From: CAXBCP01 sp963974055
GTDB lineage: Bacteria > Pseudomonadota > Alphaproteobacteria > MPNO01 > UBA830
Length of the DNA stretch: 64,000 nt
Assembly (NCBI GenBank): GCA_963974055.1
Contig: CAXBCP010000006.1
Coordinates: 109,035 to 173,034, forward strand
Direction of reading: 5' to 3'
Position numbers and translations under genes: made by a program. The notes under the pieces were generated by a model that did not search any database, had not been told where the DNA came from, and was given only the letters and a program-made list of their open reading frames with translations. This document shows positions 56,660 to 64,000 of the stretch, piece by piece (within the stretch, counting starts at the first letter, position 1; every line of letters starts with the position of its first letter).

Positions 56660-57067
56660 ATGAAACGTATTCCTGCGATACTTCTGACCGCTGTCCTCGG
56701 GCTTCCTGTGCAGGCGGAAACGGCCTCCGTGACCGTCACCCAGGACGACTGCCGGCATATCACCGTGCATACGCCCGATGCGTCCGTCGCCTATACGCCG
56801 GGCAGCACGGCGGACGGCCGTTCTGTCGTGCCCGCCGATCTCGGCGGCGGCTACCGGGTGAAACCGCCGGAAACCTATTCCATGGATATCAATATCGACC
56901 TCCAGGAACGGTTCGGCCTGCCGGCGAACAAGGGCCAGTACATGGGCGAGATCCGGGCCGGCAAGGTCGAGATAAAGGACGGCAGGGCGTTCTATAACGG
57001 CCAGGAACTGGCCACGGGCGCCCAGAACGCGATCGCCGAGGCCTGCGCGAAACTGCAGAAGAAGTAG
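56660..57067 (+). CDS. Small secreted hypothetical protein
   Basis: 135 aa. A signal peptide (MKRIPAILLTAVLGLPVQA) precedes a mature domain with two Cys (about residues 31 and 129), probably a disulfide. The mature domain contains VTVTQDDCRHITVHTP, then GGGYRVKPPETYSMDINIDL and GEIRAGKVEIKDGRAFYNGQ, a beta-rich pattern, ending in a helix with EACAKLQKK. I do not recognise the family. A single GTTAAC half-site lies 30 bases upstream. It is the last gene before proS. Confidence 0.7.
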   Translation: MKRIPAILLTAVLGLPVQAETASVTVTQDDCRHITVHTPDASVAYTPGSTADGRSVVPADLGGGYRVKPPETYSMDINIDLQERFGLPANKGQYMGEIRAGKVEIKDGRAFYNGQELATGAQNAIAEACAKLQKK

Positions 57068-57182
57068 CCACCCCGCATTTTCTCCCGGCACGGGGCGGAT
57101 GGAATTGGGCGGCGATCCCCATTGCGGCTGAACCCGGCTTTGCCTATGTTCGCCTCGCATCCTGAGGAGGCCCGCAAACCCC

Positions 57183-58493
57183 ATGCGTATGTCGCGTTTT
57201 TTCCTGCCGACCCTTAAAGAAGACCCGTCCGAAGCCCAGATCGTCTCGCACCGGCTGATGCTGCGCGCGGGTATGATCCGCCAGTCCAGCGCCGGGATTT
57301 ATTCCTGGCTGCCGCTTGGCCTGCGCGTGCTGCGCAAGGTCGAGGCCATCGTCCGCGAGGAACAGGACGCCGCCGGCTGCCAGGAACTGCTGATGCCGAC
57401 CATCCAGCCGGCCGAGCTGTGGCAGGAAAGCGGGCGCTACGACGATTACGGCGCCGAAATGCTGCGTATCCGCGACCGCCACGACCGCGACATGCTGTAC
57501 GGGCCGACCAACGAGGAAATGGTCACCGATATCGTCCGCGCCCATATCCGCAGCTACAAGGACCTGCCGAAAAACCTCTATCATATCCAGTGGAAGTTCC
57601 GCGACGAGGTGCGTCCCCGGTTCGGGATCATGCGCGGCCGCGAATTCCTGATGAAGGACGCCTATTCCTTCGACCTGACCTTTGAGGCGTCCCGGGCGAC
57701 GTATAACAGGATGTTCGTCGCTTACCTGCGGACCTTTAATCGTATGGGGCTAACTGGAATACCGGTTGCAGCGAATACCGGGCCGATTGGTGGCGATCTA
57801 AGCCACGAGTTCCTAATTCTTGCTGACACAGGAGAAAGTGAAATCGCTTGTGACAAAGAATTGTTAGATACAGATTTTTTGAAGCTGATCAATTCGTCAG
57901 ACGATGTCTCGACGGTTGTAAACAATTTGACCCATTACTATGCGGCCGCAGATGAGAAAAGAAATCCTAACGATGAGTATGATCTTGGCGATAACTTGGT
58001 CGTAAAACGCGGCATTGAGGTCGGCCATATCTTCCATTTCGGGACCAAGTATTCCAAGGCGATGAACGCGACCGTCGCGGGGCCGGACGGCGAGGCGGTG
58101 TTTCCCCAGATGGGTTCCTACGGTATCGGCGTGTCGCGTCTTGTCGGCGGGCTGATCGAGGCGTTCCACGACGAAAACGGAATCGTGTGGCCGGAAGCGG
58201 TCGCGCCGTTCGGCGCCGGGATCATCAACCTGAAGACCGGCGACGAGGCCTGCGATGCGGTCTGCGCCGATTTGTACGCCAAACTTCAGGCCGCCGGGCG
58301 CGATCCGATCTATGACGACCGCGACGAACGCGCCGGCGCCAAGTTCGCCGACATGGACCTGATCGGCATTCCCTGGCAGATCGTCGTCGGGCCGCGCGGG
58401 GTGAAGAACGGCGTGGTCGAATTCAAGAACCGCGCCACCGGCGAGCGCGAGGAAATTTCCGCCGATGCCGCCCTGGCCCGGCTGACCGCATGA
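57183..58493 (+). CDS. proS: Prolyl-tRNA synthetase (short alphaproteobacterial type), with an internal low-GC patch
   Basis: 436 aa. It charges tRNA-Pro. Class II motifs: PLGLRVLRKVEAIVREEQDA (motif 1 region), YHIQWKFRDEVRPRFGIMRG (motif 2) and GSYGIGVSRLVGGLIEA (motif 3), with the anticodon-binding domain at the C-terminus. The ~180-residue editing insertion is absent, as usual in alphaproteobacteria. From about 57720 to 58020 the base composition drops to 45% G+C (hand count 136/300) against 67-68% in 60-base lines on either side. Codons there include TTA, CTA, ATA, AGA and ACT, which are rare elsewhere. The frame is intact and GGDLSHEFLILADTGES is preserved, so the gene looks functional. 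Confidence 0.96.
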   Translation: MRMSRFFLPTLKEDPSEAQIVSHRLMLRAGMIRQSSAGIYSWLPLGLRVLRKVEAIVREEQDAAGCQELLMPTIQPAELWQESGRYDDYGAEMLRIRDRHDRDMLYGPTNEEMVTDIVRAHIRSYKDLPKNLYHIQWKFRDEVRPRFGIMRGREFLMKDAYSFDLTFEASRATYNRMFVAYLRTFNRMGLTGIPVAANTGPIGGDLSHEFLILADTGESEIACDKELLDTDFLKLINSSDDVSTVVNNLTHYYAAADEKRNPNDEYDLGDNLVVKRGIEVGHIFHFGTKYSKAMNATVAGPDGEAVFPQMGSYGIGVSRLVGGLIEAFHDENGIVWPEAVAPFGAGIINLKTGDEACDAVCADLYAKLQAAGRDPIYDDRDERAGAKFADMDLIGIPWQIVVGPRGVKNGVVEFKNRATGEREEISADAALARLTA

Positions 58494-59740
58494 TCTTCAA
58501 CGCCTTCGAGCGCATGGTCGCGCTGCGCTACCTCCGGGCGCGGCGCGAAGAAGGTTTCGTGTCGGTGATCGCGGGGTTTTCGCTGGCCGGGATTGCGCTC
58601 GGCGTCGCAACGCTGATTATCGTGATGTCGGTGATGAACGGTTTCCGCGCCGAACTGATGGGCCGCATACTCGGGCTCAACGGTCATATGGGCGTCTACA
58701 GCCTGACCAGTCAGCCGCTGACGGATTTCGACCGTATCGCGACTGCGATCTCGAAGCTCGACGGCGTGGAGCGGGTCATCCCGACGGTCGAGGGGCAGGT
58801 CCTGGTCAGCGCCAACCGGGTCGCCACCGGCGCGATCGTGCGCGGCGTGCGCGCCGACGATATCCGCAAGCGCCGGATCATTGCCGACAACATACGGGCC
58901 GGCACGCTGGACGATTTCAAGGGCAATAGCAGCATCATTATCGGCACGCGGATGGCCCAGAAATTCGGCGTCCGGCCGGGGGATTCAATCCGGCTGGTGT
59001 CGCCGCAGTCGAACGCGACCGCCTTCGGCTCGGTGCCCCGCTCGAAGCGCTATCGCATCGCCGCCCTGTTCGAGGTCGGGATGTTCGAATACGATTCCGG
59101 CTTCATCTTCATGCCGCTCGAAGCCGCCCAGATCTATTTCCAGTCGAAAGACGCGGTGACGAATATCGAACTGTTCCTCGACAACCCCGACCGCGTGGAC
59201 CCGATCCGCGTCGAAATCCTGCGCGCCGCCGGCATGCCGCTGCGCCTGGTCGACTGGCAGCAGGCGAATGCCAGCTTCTTCAACGCGATCAAGGTCGAAC
59301 GCAACGTGATGTTCCTGATCCTGACGCTGATCATTCTGGTCGCGGCGTTCAATATCATTTCCGGCATGATCATGATGGTGAAGGACAAGGGCCGCGACAT
59401 TGCGATCCTGCGGACCATGGGCGCGACGCGGGGCATGGTGATGCGCATCTTCCTGCTCGCGGGCGCGTCGGTCGGGATCATCGGCACCGCCGCCGGTTTT
59501 GCGCTCGGTGTCGCGTTCGCCGCCAATATCGAAACCATAAGGCAATGGATACAGGGGCTGACCGGCACGGAGCTGTTCGCCGCCGAAATCTATTTCCTGT
59601 CGCAACTGCCGTCGGTGGTCGAAACGTCCGATGTGGTTAGCGTCGTCGGCATGTCGCTGGCGCTGTCGTTTCTCGCAACCCTGTATCCGGCGTGGCGCGC
59701 CGCCCGGCTCGATCCCGTCGAAGCGCTCCGATATGAGTGA
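58490..59740 (+). CDS. lolC: Lipoprotein-releasing system permease LolC/LolE
   Basis: 416 aa. FtsX/MacB-type permease with one N-terminal helix (GFSLAGIALGVATLIIVMSV), a large periplasmic domain, and three C-terminal helices including LIILVAAFNIISGMIMMVKD and the FtsX segment LRTMGATRGMVMRIFLLAGA. With LolD it extracts lipoproteins from the inner membrane for delivery to the outer membrane. A single LolC/E gene probably forms a homodimer (LolF type). The ATG overlaps the proS stop. Confidence 0.95.
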   Translation: MIFNAFERMVALRYLRARREEGFVSVIAGFSLAGIALGVATLIIVMSVMNGFRAELMGRILGLNGHMGVYSLTSQPLTDFDRIATAISKLDGVERVIPTVEGQVLVSANRVATGAIVRGVRADDIRKRRIIADNIRAGTLDDFKGNSSIIIGTRMAQKFGVRPGDSIRLVSPQSNATAFGSVPRSKRYRIAALFEVGMFEYDSGFIFMPLEAAQIYFQSKDAVTNIELFLDNPDRVDPIRVEILRAAGMPLRLVDWQQANASFFNAIKVERNVMFLILTLIILVAAFNIISGMIMMVKDKGRDIAILRTMGATRGMVMRIFLLAGASVGIIGTAAGFALGVAFAANIETIRQWIQGLTGTELFAAEIYFLSQLPSVVETSDVVSVVGMSLALSFLATLYPAWRAARLDPVEALRYE

Positions 59741-60413
59741 GGCAGCACTCGCGCTCGACGGTATCGTCCGGACCTTTCACCAGGCGGATAACGACCTGCA
59801 TGTCCTGCGCGGCGCGGCGGTCGGGATCGCGCCCGGCGAGACGGTCGCCCTTGTCGGGCCGTCGGGGGCGGGGAAGTCGACGCTGTTGCATATCGCCGGG
59901 CTGCTCGAACGGCCCGACGGCGGCGAAGTCCGCATCGGCGGCGAGGACTGTTCGGGGCTGTCGGACGACCGGCGCACCGCGCTGCGGCGGACCGAGATCG
60001 GCTTTATCTACCAGTTTCATCACCTGCTGCCGGAATTCTCGGCGCTTGAAAACGTCGTCGTGCCGCAGATGATCGCCGGCGCGAGCAGGTCCGCCGCCCG
60101 CAAACGGGCAAGCGAACTGCTCGGCATGGTCGGGCTGGGCGAGCGCGAAGGGCACCGTCCGGCGAAGCTGTCCGGCGGCGAACAGCAGCGTGTCGCGATT
60201 GCGCGCGCACTGGCAAACGGCCCGAAAGTGCTGATCGCGGACGAGCCGACCGGCAATCTCGACCAGGAAACCGCCGAGCGCGTATTCGAACTGCTGATGC
60301 GGCTGACCCGCGAAACCGGCGTGGCCGCACTGGTCGCGACACATAATCCCGACCTTGCGGCCCGTATGGACCGGACACTGATCCTCAAAAACGGTCTATT
60401 GGAGACCGCCTGA
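59733..60413 (+). CDS. lolD: Lipoprotein-releasing system ATPase
   Basis: 226 aa from ATG 59733, overlapping the lolC stop. Walker A GPSGAGKSTLLH, Q-loop FIYQFHHLLPEFSALENV, signature KLSGGEQQRVAIARALA, Walker B VLIADEPTGNLD and H-loop LVATHNPDLA. The FHxLLPEFxxxENV stretch is characteristic of LolD. It provides the ATP drive for lipoprotein release. Confidence 0.96.
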   Translation: MSEAALALDGIVRTFHQADNDLHVLRGAAVGIAPGETVALVGPSGAGKSTLLHIAGLLERPDGGEVRIGGEDCSGLSDDRRTALRRTEIGFIYQFHHLLPEFSALENVVVPQMIAGASRSAARKRASELLGMVGLGEREGHRPAKLSGGEQQRVAIARALANGPKVLIADEPTGNLDQETAERVFELLMRLTRETGVAALVATHNPDLAARMDRTLILKNGLLETA

Positions 60414-60486
60414 CGGTTCCTGTCCGACCGATTCGGTCTAGACTTGGATACCTGAAAAGTAGCGGGCTGGCGCCGAAAGAATTTAT

Positions 60487-63400
60487 ATGACCGATCCGGG
60501 TTTCATTCATCTGCGGGTTCATACCGCCTATTCGCTGTCCGAAGGCGCGATCAAGCTGCCGAAGCTGATCCAGCTTGCCGGCGAACTGGCGATGCCGGCG
60601 GTCGCCGTCACCGATACCAACAACCTGTTCGGCGCGCTCGAATTCGCGCTTGCGGCCTCGAAGGCGGGGATACAGCCGATCATCGGCTGCCAGCTCGATA
60701 TCGCTCGCGAGGGCGAGGCGGCGCGTCAGGGCGGCGGGAATGCCAGTACCCGGCGCCACGACCGGCTGGTCGTTCTGGCCCAGAACGAGACCGGCTACGA
60801 AAACCTGATGGAAATTTCATCGGATGCCTTTCTGACCACCGAACACGGCGATACCCATACGACGCTTGAAAAACTGGCGGCGCGCTCGGACGGGCTGATC
60901 TGCCTCTCGGGCGGGCCGGACGGGCCGCTCGGTCGCCTGCTCGGCGACGGCCAGCTTCCGGCGGCGGAAAAAATGTGCGACCGGCTGAACGCAATGTTCG
61001 CCGGGCGGTTCTATATCGAGCTCCAGCGGCATGGGCTGGCCTTCGAACGCCAGGTCGAACCGGGACTGCTGAAACTCGCCTATGACCGCGACATCCCGCT
61101 GGTAGCCACCAACGACGCCTATTTCGCGACGGCCGACATGTACGAGGCCCACGATGCGCTGCTGTGCATCGCCGACGGCCGCTACGTGTCGGAATCGGAC
61201 CGCCGCCATCTGACCGAGCATCACCATTTCAAGTCGGCGGACGCGATGCGGGCGCTGTTCTCGGATCTGCCCGAAGCGGTCGACAATACCGTCGTTATTG
61301 CGAAGCGCTGTGCCTATATGCCGATGGAGCGCGCGCCGATTCTGCCGCCGTTTGAGATCGAAGGCGCATCGAACGAGGAAGAAGCGCTGAGGCTGATGGC
61401 GCAGCAGGGGCTCGACGGCCGGCTCGAAAACCTGGTGTTCACCGAAGACATGGATGCGACCGCGCGCGAAGAGACCGCAAAGCCTTATCGCGAACGGCTC
61501 GACTTCGAGCTCAACGTTATTATCGAAATGGGCTTTCCCGGCTATTTCCTGATCGTTGCGGATTTTATCCAGTGGTCGAAGGACAAGGGCATTCCCGTCG
61601 GGCCCGGCCGCGGGTCGGGCGCGGGCTCGGTCGTCGCCTGGGCGCTGACGATCACCGACCTGGACCCCCTGAAATTCGGGCTTCTGTTCGAACGCTTCCT
61701 GAACCCGGAACGCGTGTCGATGCCGGATTTCGACATCGATTTCTGCCAGGACCGGCGCGACGAGGTGATTCACTACGTCCAGGAAAAATACGGCGACGAC
61801 AAGGTCGCGCAGATCATCACCTTCGGAAAGCTGCAGGCCCGCGCCGTGCTGCGCGATGTCGGCCGCGTGCTCGGCATGCCCTACGGGCAGGTCGACAAGA
61901 TCACCAAGCTGGTGCCGTTCAATCCGGCGCATCCGCCGACGCTGCAGGAAGCCATCGACGGCGAGCCGCAACTGCGCGTTCTGCGCGACGGCGACGAGAC
62001 GGTCGCGCAACTGATCGACAACGCGCTGAAGCTCGAAGGCCTTTACCGGCATGCCTCGACCCATGCGGCGGGGGTCATCATCGGCGACCGGCGGCTGGCG
62101 GAACTGGTGCCGTTGTACAAGGACCCGCGTTCCGACATGCCGGCGACGCAGTTCTCGATGAAATACGCCGAGGCCGCCGGGCTGGTGAAATTCGACTTTC
62201 TCGGCCTGAAGACGCTTACCGTGCTGCAAAAGGCGATCGAGCTGATCGAGCTGCGCGAAGAGGCGCCGGACCTGCTGAACCTGCCGCTGTCCGACCCCAA
62301 AACCTTCCAGATGCTGTCCCGGGGCGAGACGGTCGGCGTGTTCCAGCTGGAAAGTTCCGGCATGCGCGACGTGCTGCGCCAGCTCAAGCCCGATACGTTC
62401 GAAGACATCATCGCGTTGGTCGCGCTCTATCGTCCCGGCCCGATGGACAACATTCCGCGCTATATCGCCTGCAAGCACGGCGAGGAGGAACCGGATTACC
62501 TGCATCCGGACCTGCAGCCGATCCTGGAAGAAACCTACGGCGTGATGATCTACCAGGAACAGGTGATGCAGATCGCCCAGGTCCTGTCCGGCTATTCGCT
62601 CGGCGCCGCCGATCTGCTGCGCCGCGCCATGGGCAAGAAGATCGCCGCCGAAATGGCCGCCCAGCGCGAGGATTTCACCAACGGCGCGGCCGAGCGCGGC
62701 GTCGACAAGGCGCAGGCGGGACGCATCTTCGACCAGGTCGACAAGTTCGCCGGCTACGGCTTCAACAAGAGCCACGCGGCGGCCTATGCGCTGGTCGCCT
62801 ATCAGACCGCCTATCTGAAAGCCAATTACCCGGTCGAATTCCTTGCCGCCTCGATGACCCTCGACCTCGGCAATACCGACAAGCTGAACGTATTCCGCCA
62901 GGAACTCGACCGGCTGAAGATTCCGCTGCTCGGCCCGGACATGAACCGGTCGGGCGTGACGTTCACGGTGGAAACCATCAAGAACGGCACCACGACCTAT
63001 GCCGTGCGCTACGCACTGGCCGCGATCAAGAATGTCGGGCGCCAGGCCATGGCCGACGTCGTCGCCGAGCGCGATGCCAACGGCTCTTTCAGCGGTCTCG
63101 CCGATTTCGCGACGCGGCTGGGATCGTCCGGCGCCAACAAGCGCCAGTTCGAAAACCTGGTAAGGGCAGGGGCCTTCGACAGTATCGACGCCAACCGCAA
63201 GCGCATGTTCGAGGGCGCCGAGGGCGTCATGCGTCTCGCCAACGCATCCGCGCAGGAGCGCGACAGCGGGCAGGACAGCCTGTTCGGGGGTGCGGTGGCC
63301 GAGGACGACAATGCGCGCCTGCGCCTGCCCGATACGCTCGACTGGCCGGTCATGCAGCGCCTGACCCATGAATTCGAGGCCGTGGGATCGTATCTGTCGG

Positions 63401-63969
63401 CCCATCCGCTCGACGCCTATGCCGGCCAGCTGCGCCGCCTGCGGATCACGCCGGCCGCCGATATCACCCCGCGCATGGCGGGCGCCGCGCCGAACGTGGC
63501 CGGCGTGGTGATCAGCAAGCAGGAACGTACGTCGGCCAAGGGCAACCGGTTCGCCTTCGTGCAGCTGTCCGACGGCTCCGGGGTATTCGAGGTGGTGCTG
63601 TTCTCGGAAGTGCTCGCGACGTCGCGCGAATTGCTCGAACCCGGCCAGCGGGTGATCATCACGGTCGATATCCGCGCCGATGACGGCGATTCAGCGCGCA
63701 TGTCGGCGACGATGGTCCGACCGCTCGACGAAGTGCTGGCCAATGCCTCGACCGAACTGAAAATCGTCATCGCCGACGCCGTCGCCATCGACGGCGTCAA
63801 ACAGGCGCTGGAGGTCGGCGAGCCCGGCAAATGCAAGGTCGCGCTGATCATGGATGTCGGCGACCACCAGGAGGTCGAGATCAAGCTGCCGCGCAGGATC
63901 GCCCTGACCGGTGATTTCCGCGCCGCCGTGGCCCATCTGCCGGGTGTGGCGGCGGTGCTGGATCCCTAG
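60487..63969 (+). CDS. dnaE: DNA polymerase III subunit alpha
   Basis: 1160 aa, complete. The N-terminal PHP domain is LRVHTAYSLSEGAIKLPKLI. The polymerase active site has GRGSGAGSVVAWAL and PDFDIDF with catalytic Asp414 and Asp416. Then come the helix-hairpin-helix region (KFAGYGFNKSHAAAYALVAY) and the C-terminal OB fold (NRFAFVQLSDGSGVFEVVLF). It is the replicative polymerase of the cell. Start ATG 60487 follows GAAAG. No terminator is visible in the 31 bases left before the window ends. Confidence 0.98.
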   Translation: MTDPGFIHLRVHTAYSLSEGAIKLPKLIQLAGELAMPAVAVTDTNNLFGALEFALAASKAGIQPIIGCQLDIAREGEAARQGGGNASTRRHDRLVVLAQNETGYENLMEISSDAFLTTEHGDTHTTLEKLAARSDGLICLSGGPDGPLGRLLGDGQLPAAEKMCDRLNAMFAGRFYIELQRHGLAFERQVEPGLLKLAYDRDIPLVATNDAYFATADMYEAHDALLCIADGRYVSESDRRHLTEHHHFKSADAMRALFSDLPEAVDNTVVIAKRCAYMPMERAPILPPFEIEGASNEEEALRLMAQQGLDGRLENLVFTEDMDATAREETAKPYRERLDFELNVIIEMGFPGYFLIVADFIQWSKDKGIPVGPGRGSGAGSVVAWALTITDLDPLKFGLLFERFLNPERVSMPDFDIDFCQDRRDEVIHYVQEKYGDDKVAQIITFGKLQARAVLRDVGRVLGMPYGQVDKITKLVPFNPAHPPTLQEAIDGEPQLRVLRDGDETVAQLIDNALKLEGLYRHASTHAAGVIIGDRRLAELVPLYKDPRSDMPATQFSMKYAEAAGLVKFDFLGLKTLTVLQKAIELIELREEAPDLLNLPLSDPKTFQMLSRGETVGVFQLESSGMRDVLRQLKPDTFEDIIALVALYRPGPMDNIPRYIACKHGEEEPDYLHPDLQPILEETYGVMIYQEQVMQIAQVLSGYSLGAADLLRRAMGKKIAAEMAAQREDFTNGAAERGVDKAQAGRIFDQVDKFAGYGFNKSHAAAYALVAYQTAYLKANYPVEFLAASMTLDLGNTDKLNVFRQELDRLKIPLLGPDMNRSGVTFTVETIKNGTTTYAVRYALAAIKNVGRQAMADVVAERDANGSFSGLADFATRLGSSGANKRQFENLVRAGAFDSIDANRKRMFEGAEGVMRLANASAQERDSGQDSLFGGAVAEDDNARLRLPDTLDWPVMQRLTHEFEAVGSYLSAHPLDAYAGQLRRLRITPAADITPRMAGAAPNVAGVVISKQERTSAKGNRFAFVQLSDGSGVFEVVLFSEVLATSRELLEPGQRVIITVDIRADDGDSARMSATMVRPLDEVLANASTELKIVIADAVAIDGVKQALEVGEPGKCKVALIMDVGDHQEVEIKLPRRIALTGDFRAAVAHLPGVAAVLDP

Positions 63970-64000
63970 GCCGCACATTTGTCGCGGGATTTAGGGCCCT

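Noticed and set aside
61572..63371. Long alternative frames within dnaE, proS, nuo and xdh genes on both strands
   Set aside because: They are GC-rich shadows of well-supported genes, with Arg/Pro/Gly-rich compositions and no recognisable motifs or ribosome sites.

Overview
The window is a dense, GC-rich chromosomal segment (most genes look 62-68% GC) from an alphaproteobacterium, most likely a Rhodospirillales-type lineage. The evidence is the gene order tig-clpP-clpX-lon-hupB, a complete 14-gene nuoA-N operon followed by birA-coaX-rnj-DUF1467, a ProRS without the editing insertion, then lolCE-lolD-dnaE, together with perfect TTAA-N7-TTAA CtrA boxes. No rRNA, phage, IS element or CRISPR array is visible, and no gene-free stretch exceeds about 300 bases.

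Layout. 1-1345: tail of a PleC/DivJ-like histidine kinase, a nitrile hydratase beta-N-like small protein and a cysteine hydrolase. 1383-7849: a tail-anchored small protein, an enoyl-CoA hydratase, the NAD(P)HX repair enzyme, a CtrA-box-associated orphan, and an Lrp/AsnC regulator divergent from a homodimeric E1/transketolase-like enzyme. 8000-14836: tRNA-Leu and the protein quality-control block (trigger factor, ClpP, ClpX, Lon, HU). 14967-17435: tRNA-Val and tRNA-Asp enclosing two accessory genes, a Tat-exported Lys/Ala-rich protein and a prolyl-4-hydroxylase-like plus ATP-grasp fusion. 17597-21215: a three-subunit molybdenum hydroxylase. 21481-38992: complex I operon, then biotin ligase, pantothenate kinase III, RNase J and a DUF1467 protein.

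39026-54359 is a purine-catabolism island of two divergent arms around a GntR regulator. One arm encodes PuuE, UraD, Alc and AllA. The other encodes UraH, PuuD, XdhA, XdhB, a BMP-type ABC importer and GuaD. Together they cover uptake and guanine to xanthine to urate to HIU to OHCU to allantoin to allantoate to ureidoglycolate to glyoxylate plus urea. A MetE-core-like gene, a DMT exporter-like gene and a small secreted protein follow. The island and these genes separate DUF1467 from proS-lolCE-lolD-dnaE (57183-63969), genes that are commonly adjacent in alphaproteobacteria.

Most notable observations: the dioxygenase/ATP-grasp fusion beside a Tat-exported Lys/Ala/Pro-rich candidate substrate; a sharply bounded ~300-bp low-GC patch inside proS where the editing domain normally sits; two purine genes (allA, guaD) whose only well-placed start is CTG; and CtrA-type sites upstream of nuoA, an orphan gene and (imperfectly) clpX.
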